A stretch of 64,000 nt of DNA from Streptomyces sp. NBC_01689 (GTDB lineage Bacteria > Actinomycetota > Actinomycetes > Streptomycetales > Streptomycetaceae): the NCBI RefSeq assembly GCF_036250675.1, contig NZ_CP109592.1, positions 1,240,001 through 1,304,000 on the forward strand, read 5' to 3'. The notes under the pieces were generated by a model, which was given only the letters and a program-made list of their open reading frames with translations, did not search any database and was not told the DNA's origin. Positions 8,007 to 17,038 of this stretch are shown piece after piece. The position numbers and the translations under genes are program-made. Each line of letters starts with the position of its first letter. Position 1 is the first letter of the stretch.

Positions 8007-11000
8007 ATGAGGTCCCTTCAGAGAAGACGGCGGCCGAGATCCCTACGTCGGTGGACCGGGATCACCGCTGCTCTGGGCACGGCCGCCGTCGTCACCCTCT
8101 CCGGTACGTCGGCCGCGTCGGCCCAGGGCGCTACGGGCACGGCCGGCAGCCCCCATCTGCGGATCCCGTCCGTCACCGCCGGGGACGCGCGCTTCGAGAT
8201 ACTCTCGCCGACGCTGATCCGCACCGAGTACGCGGGCGACGGCAAGTTCACCGACGCCCCGACCTTCAACGCCATCGGACGCGCCGGATTCACCCCTACC
8301 GCCTACACGACGGACAGGTCCGACGGCTGGCTGACCGTCCGGACCAGCGCAATGACCCTGCGCTATCGGCTCGGCTCGGGGCAGTTCGACACCGGAAACC
8401 TCTCCGTCGCGACCACAGCGGGCAGCGTCCCGGTGACCGCTAGTCCCTGGCAGCATCTCACCTGCGGAACCGGCGAGTTGTGCGAGGCGGAGAACCTCCG
8501 GCTCGACGGCGTCTCCGTCGCCAACGACCACACCGGCTACACGGGGACGGGCTTCGCCGCGGGATTCCAGAGCACCGGCGGCTCCATCACTTCTGACATC
8601 GATGTCAGCACCACGGGGAACTACCAGTTCGGCCTGCGTTACGCCAACTCCCGCGGCGGCGACGGGCAGACGCAGTCCCGCACGCTGTCCGTCACCGTTG
8701 ACGGCGGTAGCCCGCAGACCGCCAGCCTGCCGGCCACCGCGGACTGGGACACCTGGAAGCTCGCAACCGCGTCCCTGCACCTCGAGGCCGGACATCACAC
8801 GCTCGCCCTCACCCGGACCGCCACGGACTCCGGGAACGTCAACGTCGACAGCGTCGCCGTCGTACGCCCCGGCGACCCGTACCCGCCCGCATCCAACACG
8901 GCCGCGGCCGACTGCCGGTTCGCCGTGAGCTGCGAGGCGGAGGCCGCTCGTACCGGCGGCACCGCCGTCAGCGCCACCGACCACAAGGGGTACGCCGGCG
9001 GCGGTTTCGTCGCCGAGCTGAACCAGGGATCGACCCTGACCACCCACGTGGTGGGCGTCCCCGCCGACGGCAACTACACCCTGCACGTGCGCTATGCCAA
9101 CGGCACCGGCGGCGACGGCGCGCACCGGACACGTACCGCCACGGTCTCCGCGAGCGGCGCGAGCCGCACGCTGTCGCTTCCCGCCACCGCGGACTGGGAC
9201 ACGTGGGACACCGCCGCAGTCCCCGTCACCCTGAAGGCCGGAGCCGACGACATCACGCTCAGCTGCCCCGAGGCCACGAGCTGCCACGTGAACGCGGACA
9301 CCCTCGCGGTCACCACGTCCACCGGCGCCGCCCCGCCCCCACACATCGCCCTCGGCGGCTACCGCCGCGGGCTCGACGGCGTGACCGGTAACGGCGGCCC
9401 CCTCGTCACCACACCGGGTCTGCTCAACCGCGACGGCTGGTACCTGCTCGACGACACGTCCTCGGCGCTCTACGACACCAGCACGCAGAAGGTGACCCCG
9501 CGTCCCGGACACAGTGGGGCCCCGTACCAGGACGGTTACCTCTTCGCGTACGGGCACGACTACAAGCAGGGCTTCGCCGACCTGGCCACGCTCACCGGGC
9601 CCCCCGCCCTCCTTCCCCAATGGGCCTACGGAGTCTGGTACTCGGAGTACATCGACCGCACCGCGACCGACTACCGGAACACGATCCTGCCGGCGTTCCG
9701 CTCCGAGGGAGTCCCACTCGACGTACTGGTCACCGACACGGACTTCAAGGCGGTCAACAGTTGGAGCGGCTGGGAGATGGATCCGGCGAAGTTCCCGGAC
9801 CCCAAGGGCTTCTTCGACTGGTCCGCCGCCGAGGGCCTGCACAACACGCTCAACGTGCACCCCAGTATCCTCGCGTCCGACCCGCAGTTCGCCAAGGCGC
9901 AGGCCACGGCCAAGGGCAAGCTGACGAAGGGCGGTTGCGCCTCGGGCGCCGGCGACGACTGCTACACCTTCGACTTCGGCGACCCCGACCAGCTCAAGGC
10001 GTACATGGACCTGCATCGCACGATGGACGACCAGGGCAATGACTTCTGGTGGCTCGACTGGTGCTGCGACGCTGCCCGTTCGTCCCTGCCCGGTGTCACC
10101 CCGGACGCGTGGATCAACCAGCAGTACGCCACCGCCACCGCGCAGCGGATCGGGCGCGGGTTCGTCCTCTCCCGGGCCTACGGATCGCTCCAGGCAGGCG
10201 GCTACAGCGGTCAGCAGGGGCTGCCCACCGGACCGTGGGCGGACAAACGCACGACGGTCCACTTCACCGGCGACACGTCGTCCACCTGGGGCACGCTGAA
10301 GCTCGAAGTCGGCTACACGCCGGGGGAATCGGCGGCGACCGGCATGGCGGCCATCACCCACGACATCGGCGGCCACAACGACACCACGGGCCTGACCGGC
10401 TCGGAGACCTACACGTCGGACGGCAGGACCTACACCACGCACAAGCTCCCCGACGACCTCTACGCCCGCTGGGTCCAGCTGGGCACCTTCCAGCCGATCG
10501 ACCGCCTGCACAGCAACCACAGCGACCGGCTGCCCTGGCAGTACGGCACGGCGGCCCGGAAGTCAGCGGACAAGTTCCTCAACCTGCGTGAGGCGCTGGT
10601 CCCGTACACGTACACACTCGCCGAGCAGGCGAACAGCACAGGCCTGCCGATCGTCCGCCCCATGTACCTGGAATACCCGGAGGAGGCGAAGGCGTACACG
10701 ACCGCCGACAGCGAGTACCTCTACGGCTCCGACGTCCTCGTCGCTCCCGTCACCGCCGCCGGTACCTCGGCCACCACCTCGGTGTGGTTCCCGCCGGGCC
10801 AGTGGACGGACTACTTCACCGGCAAGACCTACACCGGCGGTACGACCCAGGACGTTACGAGCGGTCTCGACTCGATGCCCGTCTTCGTCAAGGCCGGCGG
10901 CATCCTGCCCACCCGGACCCACGACGTGGCCGCGGACGATCTCAGCCCTCTGACCGACGTCACCCTCACCGTCGCCGCCGGGGCCTCGGGCTCCACCAGC

Positions 11001-11303
11001 CTCTACGAGGACGATGGCAAGGCCGTCGGCAGAGCCCGCAGTGCCACCACCGCCATCCGTTACAAGGAGTCCGGTGGTGTCCGCACCCTGTCCATCGGCG
11101 GGGCCAAGGGAACGTTCCACGGCCAGCCCCGACAGCGCACCTGGACCGTGTCGGTCCGCGGGACGAAGGCACCGACCCGCGTCACGGCCGCCGGCACCAC
11201 CCTGTCCGCCCACGCCTACACCTGGGATGCCGCCACAGACACACTGACGATCACCCTTCCCCACCACTCCGTCCACACCCCACTGACAGTCACCTTCCGC
11301 TGA
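8007..11303 (+). CDS. Secreted GH31 glycoside hydrolase with two CBM35-like modules
   Basis: A 1098-residue secreted enzyme of glycoside hydrolase family 31 (alpha-glucosidase/alpha-xylosidase-type, retaining). The N-terminus has many arginines (RRRRPRSLRRWTGI), a hydrophobic segment and an Ala-rich cleavage region at about residue 40, consistent with Sec or Tat export. Two CBM35-type carbohydrate-binding modules occupy about 158-290 and 307-440; both start CEAE and share an LPATADWDTW motif. The TIM barrel (about 510-830) carries the nucleophile in WWLDWCCD (probably Asp684) and the acid/base in FTGDTSSTW (probably Asp756). A beta-sandwich tail follows. It stands alone with no sugar-transport neighbours. 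Substrate linkage cannot be told from sequence. Confidence 0.88.
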   Translation: MRSLQRRRRPRSLRRWTGITAALGTAAVVTLSGTSAASAQGATGTAGSPHLRIPSVTAGDARFEILSPTLIRTEYAGDGKFTDAPTFNAIGRAGFTPTAYTTDRSDGWLTVRTSAMTLRYRLGSGQFDTGNLSVATTAGSVPVTASPWQHLTCGTGELCEAENLRLDGVSVANDHTGYTGTGFAAGFQSTGGSITSDIDVSTTGNYQFGLRYANSRGGDGQTQSRTLSVTVDGGSPQTASLPATADWDTWKLATASLHLEAGHHTLALTRTATDSGNVNVDSVAVVRPGDPYPPASNTAAADCRFAVSCEAEAARTGGTAVSATDHKGYAGGGFVAELNQGSTLTTHVVGVPADGNYTLHVRYANGTGGDGAHRTRTATVSASGASRTLSLPATADWDTWDTAAVPVTLKAGADDITLSCPEATSCHVNADTLAVTTSTGAAPPPHIALGGYRRGLDGVTGNGGPLVTTPGLLNRDGWYLLDDTSSALYDTSTQKVTPRPGHSGAPYQDGYLFAYGHDYKQGFADLATLTGPPALLPQWAYGVWYSEYIDRTATDYRNTILPAFRSEGVPLDVLVTDTDFKAVNSWSGWEMDPAKFPDPKGFFDWSAAEGLHNTLNVHPSILASDPQFAKAQATAKGKLTKGGCASGAGDDCYTFDFGDPDQLKAYMDLHRTMDDQGNDFWWLDWCCDAARSSLPGVTPDAWINQQYATATAQRIGRGFVLSRAYGSLQAGGYSGQQGLPTGPWADKRTTVHFTGDTSSTWGTLKLEVGYTPGESAATGMAAITHDIGGHNDTTGLTGSETYTSDGRTYTTHKLPDDLYARWVQLGTFQPIDRLHSNHSDRLPWQYGTAARKSADKFLNLREALVPYTYTLAEQANSTGLPIVRPMYLEYPEEAKAYTTADSEYLYGSDVLVAPVTAAGTSATTSVWFPPGQWTDYFTGKTYTGGTTQDVTSGLDSMPVFVKAGGILPTRTHDVAADDLSPLTDVTLTVAAGASGSTSLYEDDGKAVGRARSATTAIRYKESGGVRTLSIGGAKGTFHGQPRQRTWTVSVRGTKAPTRVTAAGTTLSAHAYTWDAATDTLTITLPHHSVHTPLTVTFR

Positions 11304-11377
11304 TCCCGTTCTTTACGGTCTGCCCTCGAACGAGGTGCCGAACGTGCTCGCTCGTACGAGGATTCCGGGGACGTGAA

Positions 11378-11439
11378 CACGGCCTTCGTCTGATCCTGTG
11401 CTCCGACGAAAGGGACACTTGACCAGTACGAAGGCCGTG
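11378..11439. repeat. 12-bp inverted repeat with 38-base spacer
   Basis: CACGGCCTTCGT at 11378-11389 pairs exactly with ACGAAGGCCGTG at 11428-11439. It may be a weak terminator for the GH31 gene 75 bp upstream, or a remnant of an insertion-sequence end. Confidence 0.6.
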
Positions 11440-11727
11440 CGGGAATGAATCTGCTGCATCACGACGTCCGGCGGTCCGTCGCAGTATCGTCCGCCGGGTA
11501 CAGGCCGCGCTCATCCGGATCGGTGAAGCACCGGTAATAGATGCTGCGCGGTCGTCGCGCGTAGGAGTACGTCCACCCGACCACGCCATCGTCGAGTCGG
11601 TCCACCGAGGCCCGTTTCGTTTCGGCGGTGGAATCGATTTGACGTCGATGCCTACGCGGGCCACGCGTTCGGCGACATTGACCTTGGGACGGTTGCCGGG
11701 CCCAGGCTTCATCCCCCTCGCGTCCAT

Positions 11728-11777
11728 TGGACCGCTGCAGCGAACGCTCCGGTGGACCGCTGCAGCGAACGCTCCGG
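11728..11777. repeat. 25-bp tandem duplication
   Basis: Two adjacent identical 25-bp units occupy 11728-11752 and 11753-11777. Each contains CTGCAG and a GAACGCTCCGG segment. Only two copies exist, so it is a slippage-type duplication rather than an array. Confidence 0.9.
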
Positions 11778-12072
11778 CCCCCCCTCACCGCCGCCCATCC
11801 ACCCGGGAACTTCTCGACCACGGCCTTTCCTCATGACCACGAGATGTCCGTCCTCATCCTCAGGATCCAGTGTCTCGTGTGTACAAGATCAAGGGTCAAG
11901 GCCCCACCACCCGCTACCTGACTTACCCCGAATGAGACCCGACCCGCGAACGAGCGGCACAAGGCCCCCATCGGAGCAGCCGGCTGCGCGGAGCTGGTAC
12001 CCCAACCAGGCATGCCGGCCCCGTAAAGGCACCGGCTGGCATCACTTCATTACGTGATGGCTCGTAGGAATG

Positions 12073-12885
12073 TCAGTTCTGTCGGGCTACCTCCAAGGAC
12101 AGGTCGTTGTCCACCGTGTAATAGGGCCTGACCTGCGTGGCGCCGAGGGTGATCGACGGGTAGACGAAGATCTCCTTGCGGTCCGCCACGTCATCCAGCA
12201 GGCGGCCGATCCGAGCCAAAGGTGCGTTCTCCTCGGCTTGGACGAAGACATCCCAGACGCCGCTGTCTCGCCCCACGTCCACCGGCTCACTGCTGCCGAC
12301 GGTGAAGGAGAAACCCCTCCGGTCGTCCTCCACCTCGGGCTCGAGGGTCCGAGCCGTGCTGGTGCCGCGCAAACGCAGACGTACGGCGGCCCCTCGGCGG
12401 AGTGACCTACCGTGTAGTCGGGCGGTGACTGTCATGGAGTGGTCGGCGGCCTGGATACGTTCGACCTCTGCGTGCACGGTCCGGAGCCACGATCGCACTG
12501 CGAGGTACCCGTCTTTGGTCACATACGGGACCCGGACGGCGATGGGCGAGGATCGGTCACGGCTGCTTCCGTCAACGAGGGCTCGAAGGTCACGTGCCCC
12601 GGGGCGTACCCTGACTCGTTGACCGTCAGGCTCCCGAAGTACGTAGGCGTCCCATCGCCCTTCGCAGAGCGTCAGCCCGGCCGGCAGAACGGCTATCAGG
12701 CGGCCGTCGTCACCGGCCTCCACGTCGAGTAAGTGTGTGACCTCTTCCGGCTGCCCCTTCTTGGGGCGCAACCGCAGGAGCAGTTGTGGGCGGGGAACCG
12801 AGGTTGGTCGGAGACCGAAGGTGATCCGGCCGCCGGCATCCACCGTGCAGCCGGCACGAGGCTCAGTGTGGTTTGCCGAGCTCAT
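12073..12885 (-). CDS. Beta-rich protein paired with a glycosyltransferase
   Basis: A 270-residue protein with no signal peptide or membrane segment. Alternating beta-strand patterns suggest two or three Ig-like sandwich domains. Segments such as GRWDAYVLREPDGQ and SGVWDVFVQAEE look like related repeats. The C-terminus (RPYYTVDNDLSLEVA) resembles the accessory beta domains that follow polyol-phosphate-type glycosyltransferases in actinobacteria. Its ATG overlaps the stop of the upstream GT4 gene by 4 bp, so the two are translationally coupled and probably act together in surface glycan synthesis. That role is inference, and the family is not identified with certainty. Confidence 0.6.
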   Translation of the reverse strand: MSSANHTEPRAGCTVDAGGRITFGLRPTSVPRPQLLLRLRPKKGQPEEVTHLLDVEAGDDGRLIAVLPAGLTLCEGRWDAYVLREPDGQRVRVRPGARDLRALVDGSSRDRSSPIAVRVPYVTKDGYLAVRSWLRTVHAEVERIQAADHSMTVTARLHGRSLRRGAAVRLRLRGTSTARTLEPEVEDDRRGFSFTVGSSEPVDVGRDSGVWDVFVQAEENAPLARIGRLLDDVADRKEIFVYPSITLGATQVRPYYTVDNDLSLEVARQN

Positions 12886-14144
12886 CGCGCCCTCCGTATG
12901 GTGCGCAAAACCCTGCTCCCCGCGGTGTAGAGGGTGTCGCGAGCGGCAAAGCTGCGATCGAGTAGATTCTGGTTCGTCCTGGCGCGGCCCGGATTTGTGC
13001 GGTGTCCGGAGCGTCTGGCCTCGATCGCCTCGGCGAAAAGGCGCTCGGCCTGCTCTGTCACGGGACCCGGAGCGAACCGGCGGGCGTTGTGCAGAGCGGA
13101 ACGGCCCATACGGCGACGCCGTTCGTCGTCACGAACGAGTTCCATGAGGGCCGTTGCCAGTGCGTCGCGGTCTCCGACCGGGACGAGGTTACCGTCGACC
13201 CCGTGCTGGATGATCTCTCCAGGGCCATACGCGCAGTCTGTACTCACAACCGGCAGCCCACACCGCATCGCCTCGACGATGGTCATGCCGAACGGCTCGA
13301 AGTTCGACGCCGCCGCCCCGATCGATCCCTTCACCCACTCCGCCTCCATATGGGCTGCTGCTCCCATGAGGAAGACATTGTTGCTGAGGCCGAGCTCCAT
13401 GATGATCTGCCGCAGCCGCTCCTGCTCGACTCCCTTGCCGTAGATGCGCAGCTGCCAGTCGGGGTAAGCGGCGGCGACCTGGGCGAACGCTTCGATGAGC
13501 AAGTCGTAGCGCTTCACCGTAACCAGGCGGCCGGCGGCGACCACCACTTTTGCTTTGCCGTCCGCGGGCGGCAGGCCGGGATCTGGAACGGAGTTGGGTA
13601 GTGCCTCCACCCGGACTCCTGGCAGGCGCATCTTGCGTCGGTAGGACGCGGCGTCCGCATCCGTGACTGTGGTCACTGTGTCGAGATGGCGGTAGGCGCG
13701 GCGCAGAGTTCTACGTAGTCCCGGCGGATGGTTGTCGAGGGTGAGGTGTTCTTGTCCGATGCGGGCGACACCGTCCGGGGCCTGGAGCGCCAGGTGCACA
13801 TTCAGTCCAGGGCGGGTGCCGATGACCACGTCGGCGTCGGTCGACTCCAGATACGTGCCGATACGCTGGTCGGTCAGCTCGCTGTATTGGTGATAGCGAT
13901 ACTCGTAGGAGGGGAAGACCCGGGCTGGTCTGAGGTGTAGAGGGTGTTCCTTTTCAGTTCTCAGGTCCACCAGCGGGCGCAGTGAAACTCGGCCGTCTAA
14001 TGCAGAATTGGGCTGCTCCCTGTGCTGTAGCACAGAGACGATCTCCACTGAGTGTCGCTCTCCCAGTGCCTGAGCGAGGTTGAAGGTGGTGGTGATCGTA
14101 CCTCCTATCCCGTAAGCGTTATGAATCAGGAAAGATATTTTCAT
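12882..14144 (-). CDS. GT-B glycosyltransferase, family 4
   Basis: A 420-residue cytoplasmic glycosyltransferase. The N-terminal acceptor domain starts at once (MKISFLIHNAYGIGGT, with the GGT loop typical of GT4). The C-terminal donor domain shows VVAAGRLVTVKRYDLLIEAF and the EX7E signature in FEPFGMTIVEAM (about residues 300-312). The donor is probably a nucleotide sugar. It is the first gene of a two-gene operon with the beta-rich protein at 12073. Domains of this pair recall teichoic-acid or wall-glycan glycosylation enzymes, but no transporter or polymerase lies nearby. The basic C-terminal tail (NPGRARTNQNLLDRSF, RRARs) may promote membrane association. Confidence 0.85.
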   Translation of the reverse strand: MKISFLIHNAYGIGGTITTTFNLAQALGERHSVEIVSVLQHREQPNSALDGRVSLRPLVDLRTEKEHPLHLRPARVFPSYEYRYHQYSELTDQRIGTYLESTDADVVIGTRPGLNVHLALQAPDGVARIGQEHLTLDNHPPGLRRTLRRAYRHLDTVTTVTDADAASYRRKMRLPGVRVEALPNSVPDPGLPPADGKAKVVVAAGRLVTVKRYDLLIEAFAQVAAAYPDWQLRIYGKGVEQERLRQIIMELGLSNNVFLMGAAAHMEAEWVKGSIGAAASNFEPFGMTIVEAMRCGLPVVSTDCAYGPGEIIQHGVDGNLVPVGDRDALATALMELVRDDERRRRMGRSALHNARRFAPGPVTEQAERLFAEAIEARRSGHRTNPGRARTNQNLLDRSFAARDTLYTAGSRVLRTIRRAR

Positions 14145-14314
14145 GATCTGCTAGACACGCCAACTAGTCGAGGGTTGCGGCGAGTTATCGTCTTGTGACT
14201 ATCGGGCCGTGTCATCCGGGCCTTGCGGACCAGTTCTACGAGGGAGCTTCTGTAGCCGCTGCCAGTCCAGCTTTGAAGAGCCTGTCCCACGACGAGGAAG
14301 TCCGCAACCTCCAC

Positions 14315-14524
14315 ATGACGGCCGTCACCTCCCGCGTGTGCGCAGTGGACTGGACGACCGCCGGCCGGCTCGCCTCCCAGCCCGCCGCCTACGCCCACCG
14401 CGCGCACTTCCTCGCCACCCGCTTCGCCAGAGAGGCCCTCAACCCCCGAGACCCCGGCGCCCGCTGGTGCTCCTCGGTCATGCTGCGGGAGCTGAGCCCC
14501 ATGATCGGACGGAGTCCTGCATGA
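14315..14524 (+). CDS. Small hypothetical protein, possibly a gene remnant
   Basis: A 69-residue frame starting at ATG and overlapping the next ATG by 4 bp. It reads AGRLASQPAAYAHRAHFLATRFAR in two parts and ends in RELSPMIGRSPA. No ribosome binding site is evident, no family was recognised, and it is rich in Ala/Arg. The tight overlap with the PPC-domain gene argues for translation coupling, but a chance frame in GC-rich DNA is equally possible. Confidence 0.3.
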   Translation: MTAVTSRVCAVDWTTAGRLASQPAAYAHRAHFLATRFAREALNPRDPGARWCSSVMLRELSPMIGRSPA

Positions 14525-14853
14525 TCGTCTTTGAAGTCCCCTCCGGCGAGCTCGTCGACGAGCTGAACCGCCAGGCCGCCGCAGGCGGCATCACCGACGC
14601 GGCGATCGTCTCCCTGATCGGGGCCGCCGACTCCTTCACCGTCTCGACCATGCCCGAAGGCGACGCGCTCGAAGACAACATCACCAAGTACGACCTGCCC
14701 GGCGAGATGACCGGCACCGGCGAAATCCGCAACGGCCTCGCCCACATCCACGTCGTCATGGGCACCGAAGTCGACCGTGCCGTCGCCGGGCACCTCCACG
14801 AAGCACACATCGGCACCCACTTCGCCCGCGCCTACGTCATCCCCCTAACCTGA
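14521..14853 (+). CDS. PPC-domain (DUF296) protein
   Basis: A 110-residue single-domain protein of the plant-and-prokaryote-conserved (PPC, formerly DUF296) family. The fold forms trimers and in plants is attached to AT-hooks. The segments AAIVSLIGAADSFTVS, GTGEIRNGLAHIHVVMG and AGHLHEAHIGTHFARAYV match the family, including the conserved His-rich strands. There is no AT-hook or other domain. The bacterial function is not settled; DNA-binding or nucleotide-sensing roles have been suggested. The ATG overlaps the upstream small ORF stop. Confidence 0.8.
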   Translation: MIVFEVPSGELVDELNRQAAAGGITDAAIVSLIGAADSFTVSTMPEGDALEDNITKYDLPGEMTGTGEIRNGLAHIHVVMGTEVDRAVAGHLHEAHIGTHFARAYVIPLT

Positions 14854-15060
14854 CCCCACGTTAAGGTGGCCGCGCTCGGTCCCGCGCCGCCCTCCCCCGT
14901 GGAGCGCCGCCGGGGCCGACCGCTGCCCAGACCCGCGCCCGGCACGGTAACCGCACCCACTCGTAATCGTTCGAGGACACGGCACCGTCAGAGCCGCCAA
15001 CAACGTCCTGCCGATCATGGAAGCGATGCACACTCATAGGTCCAACTCGCCCATAAAGCA

Positions 15061-15432
15061 GGAGAGATCACCAAAACGACTCCCCCGCCGCCGACGCCCA
15101 AGGAGCCGGAACAGCTCGCGAACGTACCGGCGGTTGCCTGTGCGGCGGGATTCGGGTCGGTCACCTGGACCGGCGAGGGCGGCGAGCTGACCTGGTACGA
15201 GACGCTGACCTTGCACGAGACCTTCGAGGGCGAGGCGAAGCGCGGCTTCTGCCCGACCTGCGGCAGCCACCTCGCGGCGATCGACAGCGACATCCCGGAG
15301 ATTGCCATCAACGTCACCACCCTCGGCGACACCAGCAGCTCAGACCTCGTGCCAATCCACGCGTCCTTCCGCGACAACGCCGTACGCAGGCTGCCCCCAG
15401 CGCCGGCTACCGAGCACGACACATCCGGTTGA
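15061..15432 (+). pseudogene. GFA-family (CENP-V/formaldehyde-activating) protein, N-terminally truncated
   Basis: The frame reads GFGSVTWTGEGGELTWYETL, then GFCPTCGSHLAAIDSD and SFRDNAVRRLPP. This is the C-terminal half of a zinc-binding GFA/CENP-V-type protein, with the CPTCG metal-binding pair intact. The N-terminal half, which should hold the first cysteine cluster (CxC...CxxC), is absent. The upstream sequence is a Pro/Thr-rich stretch with no good start. A TTG at 15211 could start a 73-residue remnant. I treat it as non-functional. Confidence 0.65.
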
Positions 15433-15578
15433 CCGCCTGTCCACGGGGCGGCGACACCACCTGCCTTCAAGGCCCCCGTCGGTGCCGCGGACCAGGCGGG
15501 GTTCGGCCAGGTCGAGTTGGAGGACGCCGACATCGATGTCGGTCAGCAGGACCGGGCGCTGGTAAGTCCAGGGAGTAC

Positions 15579-15701
15579 GTGCTCTGCTCCGACGGCCTGT
15601 CGACCGTCGTGCCGGCTCATGCCATCCACCGCGCACTCACCGAGATCACCGAACCCGAGCAGGCCGTCCGCGAACTCGTCCACCTCCCCCAGCTCGGCTA
15701 G
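15579..15701 (+). pseudogene. PP2C-type Ser/Thr phosphatase, C-terminal fragment
   Basis: The frame reads VLCSDGLSTVVPAHAIHRAL and ends EPEQAVRELVHLPQLG. This matches the LCSDGL metal-binding motif (motif 8 region) and following helix of bacterial PP2C phosphatases. The catalytic N-terminal domain and the last strand (GGPDNVACVV in normal members) are missing, so it is only a remnant. Confidence 0.7.
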
Positions 15702-15733
15702 ACGGGGACGACGAACGGTACTTCGAGCACCAT

Positions 15734-16033
15734 GTGAAGCTGCTGCTCGACGCGGACACGGACCTGGCCGCGCTCGCTGCCCGGGTGGTGCCGCACGGCG
15801 CCCATCTGTCGTCGAACGCCTTGCGGGTGCGGGGCAGCGCACGGCACGAGCGGGTCGTGACGCAGCGGTGCCGCGAGGTGGGAGCCGGCGGCGCGGGGCG
15901 GGCACTGGAGCGGTTGCTGACGGAGCTGGGCGGGTTCGTGGTGCTGGGCGTGGAGCGGGAGTTCGTGCTCTATGACAGTGACCTGTCCGTGGACGACGGT
16001 TGGATCGAGGAGCCTGTGGGGGTACGGACATGA
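15734..16033 (+). CDS. Hypothetical partner of an AbiEii-like protein, start uncertain
   Basis: A 99-residue protein from a GTG at 15734. The frame is open further upstream (DGDDERYFEHH precedes it), so the true N-terminus may be earlier or lost at the junction with the PP2C fragment. It reads VKLLLDADTDLAALAARVVP and ends with FVLYDSDLSVDDGWIEE. It resembles a small actinobacterial family that sits beside AbiEii/AbiGii-type nucleotidyltransferases. Its stop overlaps the next ATG by 4 bp, so the pair is coupled. It could be the regulatory or antitoxin partner, but that is inferred only from the arrangement. Confidence 0.55.
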   Translation: MKLLLDADTDLAALAARVVPHGAHLSSNALRVRGSARHERVVTQRCREVGAGGAGRALERLLTELGGFVVLGVEREFVLYDSDLSVDDGWIEEPVGVRT

Positions 16034-17028
16034 GCGGTACGGCGTGGGACGGGTTCTGCTGGCGGAGCACCGAGCTGCCTCGGGAACCGCTGGACGAGGC
16101 CACCCTCATGGCCGAGGACCTGCCGAAGACGCTGCAGTGGGTGCCGGGGGACGACGTGGTGCAGCGTCCCGTCTTCGACCCGTCGCTGAAGCACCACCAG
16201 AACGCCTACCGCGCGACCGACCCGCGGTTCGGAGATCCGGCGCGCGGCGAGACGTGGCGGGCGGCCCGGCGCCGGGCCCTGCATCTGGTGCTGGACGCGA
16301 TCGCCGCGTCGCAGTGGGTGGACGCGCTGGTGCTGAGGGGCAGCGTGCTGATGTCGGTGTGGTTCCCGGACGCCGCCCGCGAGCCCGGTGACCTGGACTT
16401 CGTCGTCGTCCCTCACACCTGGCGGATCGACGACGGCCGTACGGACCGGATGCTGCGCGGGATCGCCGCGGCGGCTCAGACGCTGGCCGACGCCCGCGGA
16501 GGCGAGGTGGGAATCTCGGCGCGAGGCGCGGTGGTGGAGGACATCTGGACCTACGACCGGGTACCGGGCTGCCGCATGGTGCTGCCGTGGGTCTCGCCCG
16601 GACTGCCGGGCGGCCATGTCCAGCTCGACTTCGTATTCAACGAGCAGTTGCCCGAAGGGCCCGAGCCGGCACAGCTGCCGGGCAGTACGGTCGTGCAGGC
16701 GGCCACGCCGGAACTGTCCCTGGCCTGGAAGTTGATGTGGCTGATCAACGACACGCACGCGCAGGGCAAGGATCTGTACGACGCCGTGCTGCTGGCCGAG
16801 CGCCATCCGCTCCGCTACGAGCTGCTGCACGAGGTATTCCGGCTGTCGGGCGAGTGGCCGTATCCGTACCGCGAAAAGATCCTGCTCGAGGACGTGGCGG
16901 AGGCAGTCGGGTACGTGGAGTGGAACCACTTCGTCACCGAGTACCCGCAATTCAGGGAAGCCGAGCGAGAGTACGCGGACCGGCTGGTGCGGGCCGTAAC
17001 GAAGACGTTCAAGGGAGCCGTCGGCTGA
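16030..17028 (+). CDS. AbiEii/AbiGii-family nucleotidyltransferase
   Basis: A 332-residue protein of the DUF1814-type nucleotidyltransferase superfamily used by AbiE-like type IV toxin-antitoxin and abortive-infection systems. The polymerase-beta-like active site is seen as LVLRGSVLMSVWF followed by PGDLDFVVVP, where the two aspartates of GDLDF would bind metal (about residues 110-128). A third acidic strand may be VQLDFVFNE. The protein starts at an ATG overlapping the stop of its small partner. Longer N- and C-terminal extensions than typical AbiEii are present. Whether it is toxic, and whether the upstream protein neutralises it, is not shown by sequence. Confidence 0.75.
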   Translation: MSGTAWDGFCWRSTELPREPLDEATLMAEDLPKTLQWVPGDDVVQRPVFDPSLKHHQNAYRATDPRFGDPARGETWRAARRRALHLVLDAIAASQWVDALVLRGSVLMSVWFPDAAREPGDLDFVVVPHTWRIDDGRTDRMLRGIAAAAQTLADARGGEVGISARGAVVEDIWTYDRVPGCRMVLPWVSPGLPGGHVQLDFVFNEQLPEGPEPAQLPGSTVVQAATPELSLAWKLMWLINDTHAQGKDLYDAVLLAERHPLRYELLHEVFRLSGEWPYPYREKILLEDVAEAVGYVEWNHFVTEYPQFREAEREYADRLVRAVTKTFKGAVG

Positions 17029-17038
17029 TCCGGGCCCG

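Larger units (their letters stand above)
11304..12072. other. 769-nt gene-poor region with repeats
   Basis: No credible gene was found. The region holds a 12-bp perfect inverted repeat (11378-11389 with 11428-11439) and a 25-bp tandem duplication (11728-11777). A minus-strand open stretch (11459-11595) reading GWTYSYARRPRSIYYRCFTD is unidentified and may be a gene fragment. The composition suggests decayed mobile DNA. Confidence 0.45.

Noticed and set aside
8043..10520. An 825-residue antisense frame over the GH31 gene
   Set aside because: It has no ribosome binding site or conserved motifs, and the sense gene has clear GH31 and CBM35 signatures.
11728..11777. Tandem repeat considered as part of a CRISPR array
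   Set aside because: There are only two adjacent units with no spacers and no cas genes anywhere in the window.
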